From positions 1-64,000 of the forward strand of contig JAFEAP010000023.1 of assembly GCA_018266355.1 (NCBI GenBank): a stretch of DNA of 64,000 nt, in the 5' to 3' direction. The translations under genes were made by a program, and so were the position numbers. The stretch comes from Bdellovibrionales bacterium. Its GTDB lineage: Bacteria > Bdellovibrionota > UBA1018. The notes under the pieces were generated by a model. That model saw only the letters and a program-made list of their open reading frames with translations, had not been told where the DNA came from and ran no database searches. Of the stretch, positions 8,412-16,609 are shown one piece after another (within the stretch, counting starts at the first letter, position 1; each line of letters begins with the position of its first letter).

Positions 8412-9957
8412 GGGGATCGTCGTCCGATCCCGATCGGGCTTCACTCTCGTGGAGACGGTCATCGCGCTCATGTTGAGCGCATTGGGGGGGCTAGCGCTAA
8501 TCGCGACCCACGATTACTTCACGCGCGCGCGCCTGAACATCGAAAGCCGATCGGCTCAGACGAATCTCCGGAATCTCATCACGCAGACCCTTTCGCGAAA
8601 AGGAATGGTTTGCAGCTCCGGTACTCCCCCGGTTTGCGTACCGGACTCGTGCTTGTCGCACTTGAAGCTCGCGGACGGGACGAGTCCAGTCCAACTGACC
8701 GCGGCGAAGGCGAATTCTACCGATCCCGTGCACAATCCGATCACCGAAAGCGACGGGATCAAACTCGCGATCGTCGCGGCAAGACCGAACGGCACGACTT
8801 ATCCGATCGCCGTCGGTAGCGATCCGAATCTTCCGATGAATTCGATCGAACAACGCGATCACCAGCGATACACGATTTCGCTCACGGGCTCCTTCGTCCA
8901 AGACAGCGCTTCCGAGCGCGAATTCTCCGGCAGCATCTTGATCGTCGGGAAACGGGTCGGGCTCGGAAACGAAATGCCCGACTTGAGTGCGACCGTTCCC
9001 ATTCGTTTCAAAGTGAACAAGAATTCTCCGTACGACATTTCCCAATGCGAAGTTCGGACGGAAGAGCGCCCGATCGCGAGCGGCAGTAACTCCGTCGGCG
9101 ATTGCCAAGCGGCCGGAGGAATCCCCGTCCCGACCGAGATCGGCATGCTCTGCCGGTTCCGGAGTAAGCTGCAGATGAAGCCTTTGTCCGCGATTTGTCC
9201 GGCGGGATTCAAGGGAGATCCGCTCACGGGATGTTCGGTGGATCCCGACGCCGACGCGGATCAGTCCTACGGAATTCCCGACTGTCCGCCGCTGACTGCC
9301 GGAAAGACCGTTCTTCCCGCCGGAGCGTACACTTTTTCTCCTCCCGTAAACGGGGTGCCTGATCCCGCGGCTGGCCGTGGAAAGAAGTACTGCAAATACG
9401 ACATCACATCGCTCGGTCTAGGCACGAACGTGACGGTGGGGGATTGTCCCGTCAGCACGAATACGGACCCGGACGTCCAAGAAGGCTGGCTGGACCGTTC
9501 GACCTTGCCCGCGGGCGACGTCGATCACGTCGCCGCTTCTCCGACCGTGCTTCAGTGCCGATACTATAACCGGGCCTCCGACCACGCTTTCGTTTGCGAA
9601 ACGACTTCGACGACGAACTGCACTCTTCTGAACGAGCCTAACCCGCCGGGCGACGGCATTACTCCCTACTGTCAGTGCCCCATTACCCAGTGCCCGAATC
9701 GCGATTTGGACGGAAACCTCATGTCTCCGGCCCCCTGGATCCAAATATCCGCTTATCCGAATTTGCAGTGTAAACGGAACCCCTACTATAACGCGTCGAC
9801 GACGGTCACTCCGGTTCCCGCCCAATGCGGACCTGGTTTTTCTCAGGTGCCCGGCTCTATTCTTTCGTCGGTCCCGTCTTCGGCGTTTTGGAATACGAGC
9901 GTGAACACGGGCACGGCGTGGGGGACCGAGGGCGCGACTTTCGTCCTTTGCCGCTAA
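8401..9957 (+). CDS. Prepilin-like protein 3, large and cysteine-rich
   Basis: A 518-residue protein with leader MSIKGIVVRSRSG followed by FTLVETVIALMLSALGGLAL, a textbook prepilin N-terminus (cleavage before F, Glu at +5). The start has GGAGG upstream and overlaps gene 2. The exported part holds about 20 cysteines, including pairs such as CSSGTPPVC and CQCPITQC, implying many disulphides. The shared module is DCQAAGGIPV...MLCRFR (about residues 234-255); a second shared piece is GIPDCPPL, compare GIPKCDTL in protein 1. It ends in LCR. It may be an adhesin-like tip subunit; this is inference. Confidence 0.85.
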   Translation: MSIKGIVVRSRSGFTLVETVIALMLSALGGLALIATHDYFTRARLNIESRSAQTNLRNLITQTLSRKGMVCSSGTPPVCVPDSCLSHLKLADGTSPVQLTAAKANSTDPVHNPITESDGIKLAIVAARPNGTTYPIAVGSDPNLPMNSIEQRDHQRYTISLTGSFVQDSASEREFSGSILIVGKRVGLGNEMPDLSATVPIRFKVNKNSPYDISQCEVRTEERPIASGSNSVGDCQAAGGIPVPTEIGMLCRFRSKLQMKPLSAICPAGFKGDPLTGCSVDPDADADQSYGIPDCPPLTAGKTVLPAGAYTFSPPVNGVPDPAAGRGKKYCKYDITSLGLGTNVTVGDCPVSTNTDPDVQEGWLDRSTLPAGDVDHVAASPTVLQCRYYNRASDHAFVCETTSTTNCTLLNEPNPPGDGITPYCQCPITQCPNRDLDGNLMSPAPWIQISAYPNLQCKRNPYYNASTTVTPVPAQCGPGFSQVPGSILSSVPSSAFWNTSVNTGTAWGTEGATFVLCR

Positions 9958-9967
9958 AAATCCGCTC

Positions 9968-10969
9968 TTAACCCAACCCCGCCAGCCAAGCCTTGATCGG
10001 CTCCTTCGTCTTCGTCATGCCCTTATAGACGAGCGACTCCGGCGACATCGAATCGATCGCGCGCGAGAACGCGTCGCGCTCCTCGGAGGAAAGGTCCTTC
10101 GAGCAGTCGAGGAAGTACGTGCGGATCGTGAAGAGCGACGCGCCGACGTCGGGAAACGGCGTGAGCGTCTGGCGTTCGATTCTGAGGTAAAGCTCCGGAT
10201 TCGCGGCGTCGAACATGCGGCCCTGGAACTCGTTCTGCGGGTGGTGGTTCAGCTCGGTATCGGTCGCGACGCCCCAAGCGAAGCGCGTGAACGGCCCTTT
10301 CGCGGTCATCATCTCGACGAGTCCGGGCGCCGCTTTCGCGAGTTTTCCGAACCCGGCGACCGGCGCGTGCACGCGATTGAACGCGCGGCCGATCTTCTCC
10401 TCGGCGCCCCAATGATTCGCGTAGCAGAGATGGATCGCGCCCATCCACTCCTTCGGCGCGTTCTCGACGCCCGCGATCGGATCCGGCGCCGCTTCGCTCG
10501 TCGAGCGCATCCATACCGAAAGGTCTTCTTGGAGCTGGGAGGCGAGGGCGTCGAAGAGGTCGCGGTAGGGAGGCTGGCCGCCCGAAGCGGAAACGAGGTT
10601 CATCTCCCCGTCGAAGACGATCCGCTCGGCGGTGAGCGCGCACTCGAGGATCGACCGGCCGCCGTCGGTGGAGACGAAGAAATAGTCCGGCCATTCCTTC
10701 ACGAGCGAATCGACGAGGAAACGGGTGACCGCGCGATAGGCCGGGAGGGCGAAGTCGACGGAAAGCGGGTAGTACTTCTCGAGCCGCTCGGCGCGCGCGA
10801 GCTCCTTCGTCTTCCGGTACTTCGGGTATTCCGAGTCGAGGAGGAAACACTTCGCGTCCATCGCGCCGTTTCCGGTATCCGTTCCGAGCGGACGAAGTCC
10901 GGCCGCGACTTCGTATTTCCCGTGCGCGAGCGGGTAGAAACGGGCGGGTTTCGGAAGGCGTTCGAGCAT
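9968..10969 (-). CDS. DUF3445 family, haem-dependent oxidative N-demethylase-like
   Basis: A 333-residue soluble protein matching the DUF3445 family: a central LCYANHWGAEEKIGRAFNRVHAPV-type block and a C-terminal LRIERQTL...FTIRTY block are characteristic. Members characterised elsewhere bind haem b through a PAS-like fold and remove N-methyl groups oxidatively, sometimes acting on dimethylamine-type substrates. The gene is alone on the minus strand, convergent with the prepilin cluster ten bases away. Substrate here unknown. Confidence 0.75.
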   Translation of the reverse strand: MLERLPKPARFYPLAHGKYEVAAGLRPLGTDTGNGAMDAKCFLLDSEYPKYRKTKELARAERLEKYYPLSVDFALPAYRAVTRFLVDSLVKEWPDYFFVSTDGGRSILECALTAERIVFDGEMNLVSASGGQPPYRDLFDALASQLQEDLSVWMRSTSEAAPDPIAGVENAPKEWMGAIHLCYANHWGAEEKIGRAFNRVHAPVAGFGKLAKAAPGLVEMMTAKGPFTRFAWGVATDTELNHHPQNEFQGRMFDAANPELYLRIERQTLTPFPDVGASLFTIRTYFLDCSKDLSSEERDAFSRAIDSMSPESLVYKGMTKTKEPIKAWLAGLG

Positions 10970-11001
10970 GGGTCCGTTTCATCACGAAACGGGGCCCAAA
11001 G

Positions 11002-11373
11002 CTAGTTCGTCGGGTCCGGAAGCGGTTTCGGCGATCCCCGGAGAGGGTGATTCCGGACGTCCACCGGATTGACGACGTCGTGGAAAGCGAGGAGGGTGGC
11101 GTCGCATCCGAGCGAGCATTCGCTCGCCGTCTCGAAATCGATATCGACGTACGCTCCCTTCAGCTTCGGATCGAGGGGTTTACCGTGGAGGCGGACGGGG
11201 GCGGCGGCGCTGCTTCGCGGTTTGAGGACGATCTCGGAATAGGTCCCCGTCGAGTCGGTCTTCGGCCCCTTGAAATAGACGACGGCTCGGTAGGCGCGTT
11301 TCTTCGCCTCGGGTGCGGCTCCGGCTACGGAAATCGCGGCGCCGATCGCGATCAGAGCGGCAATGACTCGCAT
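11002..11373 (-). CDS. Small secreted protein, 123 aa
   Basis: A signal peptide (residues 1-19, ending VAGAA) precedes a small mature protein with a beta-rich look, a phrase AYVDIDFETASECSLGCDAT with two cysteines four residues apart, and a Pro-rich tail. Its start overlaps the end of the clan-CD protease-like gene by 22 bases on the same strand, so the two are co-translated and may act together, for example as protease and inhibitor or accessory factor (inference). No family recognised. Confidence 0.7.
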   Translation of the reverse strand: MRVIAALIAIGAAISVAGAAPEAKKRAYRAVVYFKGPKTDSTGTYSEIVLKPRSSAAAPVRLHGKPLDPKLKGAYVDIDFETASECSLGCDATLLAFHDVVNPVDVRNHPLRGSPKPLPDPTN

Positions 11374-12905
11374 TGGAGCATCCTTCGGTATTGGTTCATT
11401 TCGGCTTCCGTGACTTTCCCTTTCGCATAAGCGTCGGTGAAAGTCTTAAGCTCCGCGAAGCGATCCACGTATTCCTTTTCGCGAAAGTATTTCGCGAGGA
11501 TCGGCGCGTTCTGGTTCCGCCATTTCAGGTATTCGTCGAACGTCTTGCGCTGGTCGCCCTTCGCTTTCGTGAGGTCGGCTTGGCGGGTCTCCTCGAACTT
11601 CCCCATCGCCCAATCCGTGAAAGTGCCGAACGAATCGGTATAGTCTCGGGAAGCGGCGGCCTTTTCGTCCGATTTCAAGTCGCCCCACTGATCGCGAAGC
11701 CTCTCGATGCGGAGTTTCATGTCGCCCGCGAGCTGTCGATAATTCGCCTCGTTCTGCTGGAGGTCCTTAAGCGCTTGGCGGTAGGTATCGAGGATCGGCG
11801 AGGAGTTTTCGGGGAGGAGGGTGTTGATGACTTTTTCCGCGTCGGTGAAAACTTGGGGGCTCGTCACTTTCGGGAGGATGTAATATTCGGAAGGGCAGCT
11901 CGGCGTCTCTTCGGCGGTCGTCCGTTTCTTGCCCTTCTTCATGATGTCGCCGGTGAGGGTGCTGAAATTGTTCCAGGTCGACCAGTCGAGCGAAGTCCAC
12001 TGACCCAGATCTTCCGTTTGGATGCCTCTTTTTTGAAGCACGTCCTTCACGAATTGGGTCGATCCGAGCGCTCCGCCGACCGAATCCTCGCGGTCCTTCG
12101 CGCTCCACCCGGCGTAGAATCCCTCGAAGAGCGTGGGCGTTCGACCGGCTTTCTTTTCGGCGCCGACGTAACGCCACATCGAACCCGCCTCGTCGTCGGA
12201 GATCCAGTTCACGTTCTTATTATCCGTGAACGCCGCCGTGCAGACGTTCGGGAACTGCTGGGAGATCCAGTGGACGCCACCGCCGTAGCAGTGCTCGGCG
12301 ACGATCCGAACGGGCGGCGCCTTCGGACCGGTCAAACCGGCCTTCGTGAGGAGCTCCGCGAATTCGCCGTGCGTGAGGATCAGCTCCGGAATCCCCTCTT
12401 CGAAAGGATTCGACTGCATCTTCACAGCCATCCCCGATTTCTCGGGCGGCAAGGTTCCGTCCCCGTTCAAGCCGCCGTTCCACCCGTGATCGGAGATGTG
12501 GATCGTGATCGGCTTGGTCTTGTCGAGTTTCATCAGCTGGGCGAGGATGTTCCGCTTCGCGGCTTCCTTCGGCGATTCCCTTTCCTTCCGGTCGGCGAGT
12601 TGGTCGAGGAAAACCGTGCGTTCGTACCCGGTTCCGTAAACTTTCACTCCCGCCTTTTTCGCGCGATCGAGCTGCTCTTCGTTATAGGATTCGTAGTTTC
12701 CGATGCCTACGGCGCGGTTCCCGTTCGCCGCTTGGAAGCTCAAGTAATTTTCGACGTACGCGCCCGTGTTCAATCCCATCATGTCGTTGCAGTACATGCA
12801 AAGATAGAGGGCGTTCGGACCGGGGTCCGGGTTCGTGGTGCCGAGCAGTAGGGCGGCGAGCGGAAGCAAGAGTGAGCGAATGGAAATAGAAGATAACGGA
12901 CGCAC
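11352..12905 (-). CDS. Secreted clan-CD (caspase/legumain-like) peptidase candidate
   Basis: A 517-residue exported protein. I take the GTG at 12905, which has GGAGGGG directly upstream, giving a signal peptide with hydrophobic core LLLPLAALLLG. The key marks are ITIHISDHG (His140-Gly141) ending one strand and RIVAEHCYGG (Cys206) ending the next, the His-Gly and acid-x-Cys dyad arrangement of clan CD peptidases such as C13 legumains. The C-terminal third (about 330-517) is helical and Lys/Glu-rich, possibly a coiled stalk. It begins an operon with the small secreted gene downstream. Family assignment rests on these motifs only. Confidence 0.6.
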   Translation of the reverse strand: MRPLSSISIRSLLLPLAALLLGTTNPDPGPNALYLCMYCNDMMGLNTGAYVENYLSFQAANGNRAVGIGNYESYNEEQLDRAKKAGVKVYGTGYERTVFLDQLADRKERESPKEAAKRNILAQLMKLDKTKPITIHISDHGWNGGLNGDGTLPPEKSGMAVKMQSNPFEEGIPELILTHGEFAELLTKAGLTGPKAPPVRIVAEHCYGGGVHWISQQFPNVCTAAFTDNKNVNWISDDEAGSMWRYVGAEKKAGRTPTLFEGFYAGWSAKDREDSVGGALGSTQFVKDVLQKRGIQTEDLGQWTSLDWSTWNNFSTLTGDIMKKGKKRTTAEETPSCPSEYYILPKVTSPQVFTDAEKVINTLLPENSSPILDTYRQALKDLQQNEANYRQLAGDMKLRIERLRDQWGDLKSDEKAAASRDYTDSFGTFTDWAMGKFEETRQADLTKAKGDQRKTFDEYLKWRNQNAPILAKYFREKEYVDRFAELKTFTDAYAKGKVTEAEMNQYRRMLQCESLPL

Positions 12906-12940
12906 CGGCCCCTCCTTCTCTAGAGTAAACGAAAACGAGG

Positions 12941-12974
12941 ACGGCGACCAACGCGGTTCCGCGGAGGTCGCCGT
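12941..12974 (-). terminator. Two-tier hairpin terminator after the thiolase gene
   Basis: ACGGCGACC (12941-12949) pairs with GGTCGCCGT (12966-12974), and inside it CGCGG pairs with CCGCG around a two-base loop. On the minus strand it is followed by CCTCGTTTTCGTTT. It lies 34 bases after the thiolase stop codon and before the next minus-strand gene, fitting a rho-independent terminator. Confidence 0.65.
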
Positions 12975-13007
12975 CAATATTTCGACTCGGACTTCTTCGG
13001 CGAAGCC

Positions 13008-14291
13008 TTAAATCGCTTCCATCACGAGGACTTCGCCGAGTCCACCCGCCGCGCAGATCGAGATCAGGGCGAGTTTCTTGTTCAGCTTCTGGAGCTCGAG
13101 CGCCGTCTGCATGACGAGGCGGGTGCCGGTCGCGCCGAACGGGTGACCGAGGGGGATCGAGCCGCCGTGCGGATTCACCTTCGACGTGTCGATCGTGCCG
13201 ATCTTCGCACCGAGTCCGAGTTTTTCCTTCGCGTACGCGTCCGATTCGATCGCGCGGAAGGTCGCCAGCACTTGGCCCGCGAACGCTTCGTGGATCTCGA
13301 TCAGGTCGAGATCGTTCCAGGAAATACCCGCCATCTTCAGCGCGTGGGGGATCGCCTTCACCGGTCCGATGAGCAGCGGTTCCTTCTGGATGTCGACGCC
13401 CGCGGCGGCGATCGAACGGATCGCGGCGATCGGCTTGAGTCCGAGTTCCTTCGCCTTCGATTCCTTCATGAGGAGCACCGCGGAGGCGCCGTCGGTGAGC
13501 GGGGAGGCGTTCCCGGCGGTGATCGTGCCGTCCTTATAGAAGACCGGACGGAGGCCGGCGAGCTTCTCGACCGAGGTGTCCGCGCGGATGTCGGTGTCGC
13601 GCTCGACGAGCGTTCCGTCCTTCGTCGGCACGCCGACGACGAGTTCCTTGAAGAAGCCGGTCTCCCAGCCCTTCGCCGCTTTCTTGTGCGACTCGACGGC
13701 GTAAGCGTCCTGCTCAGCGCGGCCGACGCCGAACTGGCGGGCCATCAGGTCCGCGCTCTGACCCATCGACTTGCCGGTCGTCGGTTCGACGATGCCCGGA
13801 GCCATCGGCGCGAGATAGGCCGGTTTGAACTTAGCGAGATGCGCGAGTTTTTGGCCGGTCGTTTTCATCTTCGCGATGTCGGAAAAGAAGTTCGTCGCTT
13901 CGTTCGAAAAGAGCGCGCGGATCGAGGAGATCGATTCCACGCCACCCGCGATGCCGATCTCGATCTGGCCCGCGGTGATCTTCGCGGCGATGCCGGCGAC
14001 GGCTTCGGCGGAAGAAGCGCAGTAGCGGTTGATCGTCGTGCAAGGGATCGCCGCCGGGAGCCCGGAATCGAAGAGCGCTTCGCGCGAAACGTTCGAACCT
14101 TCGGCCGGCGCGCTGACGATGCCGTAATAGATTTCGTCGATCAGCTTCGGATCGATTCCCGCTCGCGCGACGGTTTCGCGAAGGGTGATTCCGCCGAGAG
14201 CGGCGGGGCTCATCTTACCGAAAACGGTACGAGCGCGAGCGAATGGAGTACGGGCACCGGAGACGACGACGATACGATCGGAGTTGCTCAT
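13008..14291 (-). CDS. fadI: Acetyl-CoA acyltransferase (thiolase), FadI type
   Basis: A 427-residue thiolase that cleaves 3-ketoacyl-CoA in fatty acid beta-oxidation. The nucleophile is C91 in NRYCASSAEA; the other catalytic residues are H383 in GHPFGATG and C413 in CAAGG near the end. The length and the sequence of the C-terminal half match FadI (trifunctional beta subunit) better than the shorter FadA. The start MSNSDRIVVVSGARTPF fits the family; an upstream in-frame ATG lacks support. No alpha subunit gene is adjacent, which is unusual for a trifunctional pair. The gene is divergent from the glycosyltransferase 45 bases away. Confidence 0.88.
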   Translation of the reverse strand: MSNSDRIVVVSGARTPFARARTVFGKMSPAALGGITLRETVARAGIDPKLIDEIYYGIVSAPAEGSNVSREALFDSGLPAAIPCTTINRYCASSAEAVAGIAAKITAGQIEIGIAGGVESISSIRALFSNEATNFFSDIAKMKTTGQKLAHLAKFKPAYLAPMAPGIVEPTTGKSMGQSADLMARQFGVGRAEQDAYAVESHKKAAKGWETGFFKELVVGVPTKDGTLVERDTDIRADTSVEKLAGLRPVFYKDGTITAGNASPLTDGASAVLLMKESKAKELGLKPIAAIRSIAAAGVDIQKEPLLIGPVKAIPHALKMAGISWNDLDLIEIHEAFAGQVLATFRAIESDAYAKEKLGLGAKIGTIDTSKVNPHGGSIPLGHPFGATGTRLVMQTALELQKLNKKLALISICAAGGLGEVLVMEAI

Positions 14292-14335
14292 GATCCTGGT
14301 ATATTCGCACGAAAGGGGTAAATTCAAAACCGAGC

Positions 14336-15988
14336 ATGATCGGGAAAACCACCCTCTGGCGCCATCCGGGCCACCTCGTTTGGATTCTTGCCGCGTACGT
14401 TCCGCTCCTCGGGCGCATGATGGTCCCGTTCACGGGGGACCAGAAAACCTACATCGCGATCGCGATGGAGATGCGGGAACGCGGGGAGTGGCTCCAGCCG
14501 CTGCTCTTCGGGGAACCGAATTACCTGAAGCCTCCGTTTCAGTATTGGATGACGCTCCTCAGCTGGAAGGTTTTCGGTTTTAACGTCTTCGCCACGTTTT
14601 TGCCGGGCGTCTTGGCGCTCGTCGGCACGGCTTGGCTACTCAACGAGATCGCGTCGCTCCTCGGCGAACGGCGCTGGTACGTCAATTCCGGACTTTGGTT
14701 CGCCGCGACGCTCGGCGGGATGACCTACGCGCTTTCCGCGCAGATGGACATCTACGTTTGCCTCTTCTACGCGGGGGCTTGGTGGGCGGGCCTGAAATTC
14801 CTCGCCGAGCCGGAGGACGACGAGCGACGGGTCGCGTGGCTCTACGCCGCGTTCGCGATCGCCGGGCTTTCGTCGCTCCTGAAGAGCCCGCTCTACGCCG
14901 CGTTTTGGGTCGTGGGCTACCTCATCTATATCCTCACCTCGGGAGAGTGGCTGCTCCTGAAGAACCGCCACCTCTATTTCGCATGGCTCGGCGGGATCGC
15001 GATCGGACTGCTCTGGTTCATCGCGCTCTTCGTCCGGGACGGCAACACGTTTTGGGACCAATACATCCTCCACGAACAGTTCCAAAAGGGCGCGAACGGC
15101 GGCACGCTCGGCGATCTTTGGATCCCGCTGCTGCATATGACGTTTCCGTTCACCCTCCTTCTCTTCACGGCCTTGCGAAGCGCCTGGATGGGGCGGCGAA
15201 CGGCCGGCATTCTCCGGTTCGCTCTCGCGTGGTCGATCCCGCCGGCGCTTTTCTTCTCGGTTTTTCCGTACCGCACGGGACTCTATCTCTTCATCCTCGT
15301 GCCGGCGCTTTCGATCCTCGTCGATTGGAGTTGCTTCCGCGCGAACCGCACGCGGACGTTCACGTGGCTTGCGCGGGCGACCGGTTTCGCGATGGCGTTC
15401 GGTCTCGCCGCCGCGGGTTTCGCGCTCTATCGATTCGAGTTGGTCCCCGCCTGGCTCTTCCTCGCCTTCGTCTTCACGGGCGTCGCGGCGGCGTTCGTGC
15501 TCTGGTTCGGTTATGTGCGCGTATTCACGATCACCGCGCTCGCCGCGGTCCTTTTTTTCCGGATCGCCTCGACCGAGGTCGCGAAGATCGACCACGGTCC
15601 GCTCGTCGACCTCGTGGGCGAACCGGCGCCGTACACGGCGGCGATGCTCGACGAGAATCGGGATATCTGGCACGAGATCGGGATGCTTTCGATCAGCCTC
15701 GGATCGCCGATGCGGCGGCTCTTCGGCTACGACGACGTCGTCGAACACCTCCAGCGGAACGGCGTGCTCATCCTCTCCGACGAGCAGACGGATAAGTACC
15801 GGATCACCCTCGATCATGCGTTCGCCGAGAAAGGGGAGCACCTCGACTGGCGGACTTGGAAGCGGTTCAAGCGTCGCAGCCGGCTGCCGATCCGCGAGAT
15901 CCTGCTCGCCGGCCGCGGGTCCGTGCCCGAGACGTCGTTCACCCGCGAATTTTCGATCGTCCGGCTAGCGGGGACCGACGCCCGCTAA
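14336..15988 (+). CDS. ArnT/PMT-like membrane glycosyltransferase
   Basis: A 550-residue integral membrane protein with about ten or more membrane spans. The N-terminal periplasmic loop carries GDQKTYIAIAMEMRERGEW and then YLKPPFQYW, the acidic site and KPP motif of ArnT and other PMT-family enzymes that use polyprenyl-phosphate sugar donors. The soluble C-terminal part is shorter than in many homologues. Likely target: lipid A, other lipids or secreted proteins. It overlaps the convergent membrane protein gene by 24 bases at the 3' end. Confidence 0.82.
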   Translation: MIGKTTLWRHPGHLVWILAAYVPLLGRMMVPFTGDQKTYIAIAMEMRERGEWLQPLLFGEPNYLKPPFQYWMTLLSWKVFGFNVFATFLPGVLALVGTAWLLNEIASLLGERRWYVNSGLWFAATLGGMTYALSAQMDIYVCLFYAGAWWAGLKFLAEPEDDERRVAWLYAAFAIAGLSSLLKSPLYAAFWVVGYLIYILTSGEWLLLKNRHLYFAWLGGIAIGLLWFIALFVRDGNTFWDQYILHEQFQKGANGGTLGDLWIPLLHMTFPFTLLLFTALRSAWMGRRTAGILRFALAWSIPPALFFSVFPYRTGLYLFILVPALSILVDWSCFRANRTRTFTWLARATGFAMAFGLAAAGFALYRFELVPAWLFLAFVFTGVAAAFVLWFGYVRVFTITALAAVLFFRIASTEVAKIDHGPLVDLVGEPAPYTAAMLDENRDIWHEIGMLSISLGSPMRRLFGYDDVVEHLQRNGVLILSDEQTDKYRITLDHAFAEKGEHLDWRTWKRFKRRSRLPIREILLAGRGSVPETSFTREFSIVRLAGTDAR

Positions 15989-16480
15989 GCCGAGGTCTTC
16001 GGCGACCTTTTCGGGAGTGGACGGGAAGTTCTTCAGCGTCGCGCCCGCGCTCAGCGCGAGGAACGGGAAGATCAGGTTCGGCGCGTGGGCTTTGTTCGCG
16101 AGTACGAAGCCGAGGAGGCAGACCGCTTCGAACATGGCGAGGCGGACGATGAACGGCGCGAAGAGGAGCGGAGGAACGACGTCGCGGGGGCGGGACTCGT
16201 CCCGGAGCGCGGCGTGGATCTTCGCGCCCATCCCGCGAGCGATCAGCGAAGGAACGACGAAGCCGGTGAGGAACGTGACCGCGGCGGCGATGCCGAGGCT
16301 CATCTCGAAGGGATCTCCGAAGTTCGGGAGCCACCGGGGATCCGGCGATTCCCACCCTCTCGCGAGGACGCCGCGCAGGATGAAGGCGTACATGAACTGG
16401 GCGCCGAGGAGCCCGACCCAAAGGATCTGGAAGATTTTCGCGGCGGGAGTCGGGGCGGAATCTTTTTTCGGTTGGTCCAT
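15965..16480 (-). CDS. Four-span membrane protein, unknown function
   Basis: A 171-residue protein with four hydrophobic segments (about 15-35, 62-82, 105-125 and 130-150). The cytoplasmic tail NFPSTPEKVAEDLGLAGVG is soluble. No catalytic motif seen. Similar small four-span proteins of unknown function are common in proteobacteria. Its last codons overlap the end of the convergent glycosyltransferase gene. Confidence 0.7.
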   Translation of the reverse strand: MDQPKKDSAPTPAAKIFQILWVGLLGAQFMYAFILRGVLARGWESPDPRWLPNFGDPFEMSLGIAAAVTFLTGFVVPSLIARGMGAKIHAALRDESRPRDVVPPLLFAPFIVRLAMFEAVCLLGFVLANKAHAPNLIFPFLALSAGATLKNFPSTPEKVAEDLGLAGVGPR

Positions 16481-16574
16481 GCCTTAGGAGGCTAGACGAA
16501 AAAACGTGGGGTGCGAAGCGCTAAGGCGTCGTCTGCGTCGCGGACGGTATTCGCATCCTTTGACCGGGGGCGGG

Positions 16575-16602
16575 TTGACTCGCGCCGATCGCGAACTAGA
16601 GT
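16575..16602 (+). promoter_or_regulatory. Possible promoter before the M28 peptidase gene
   Basis: TTGACT (16575-16580), a 16-base spacer and TAGAGT (16597-16602) resemble a sigma-70 promoter. The block GGTTGACTCGCG recurs upstream of the secreted gene at 24586. Transcription would begin at about 16609, so the message would be nearly leaderless, which lowers confidence. Confidence 0.25.
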
Positions 16603-16609
16603 GAAAGGC

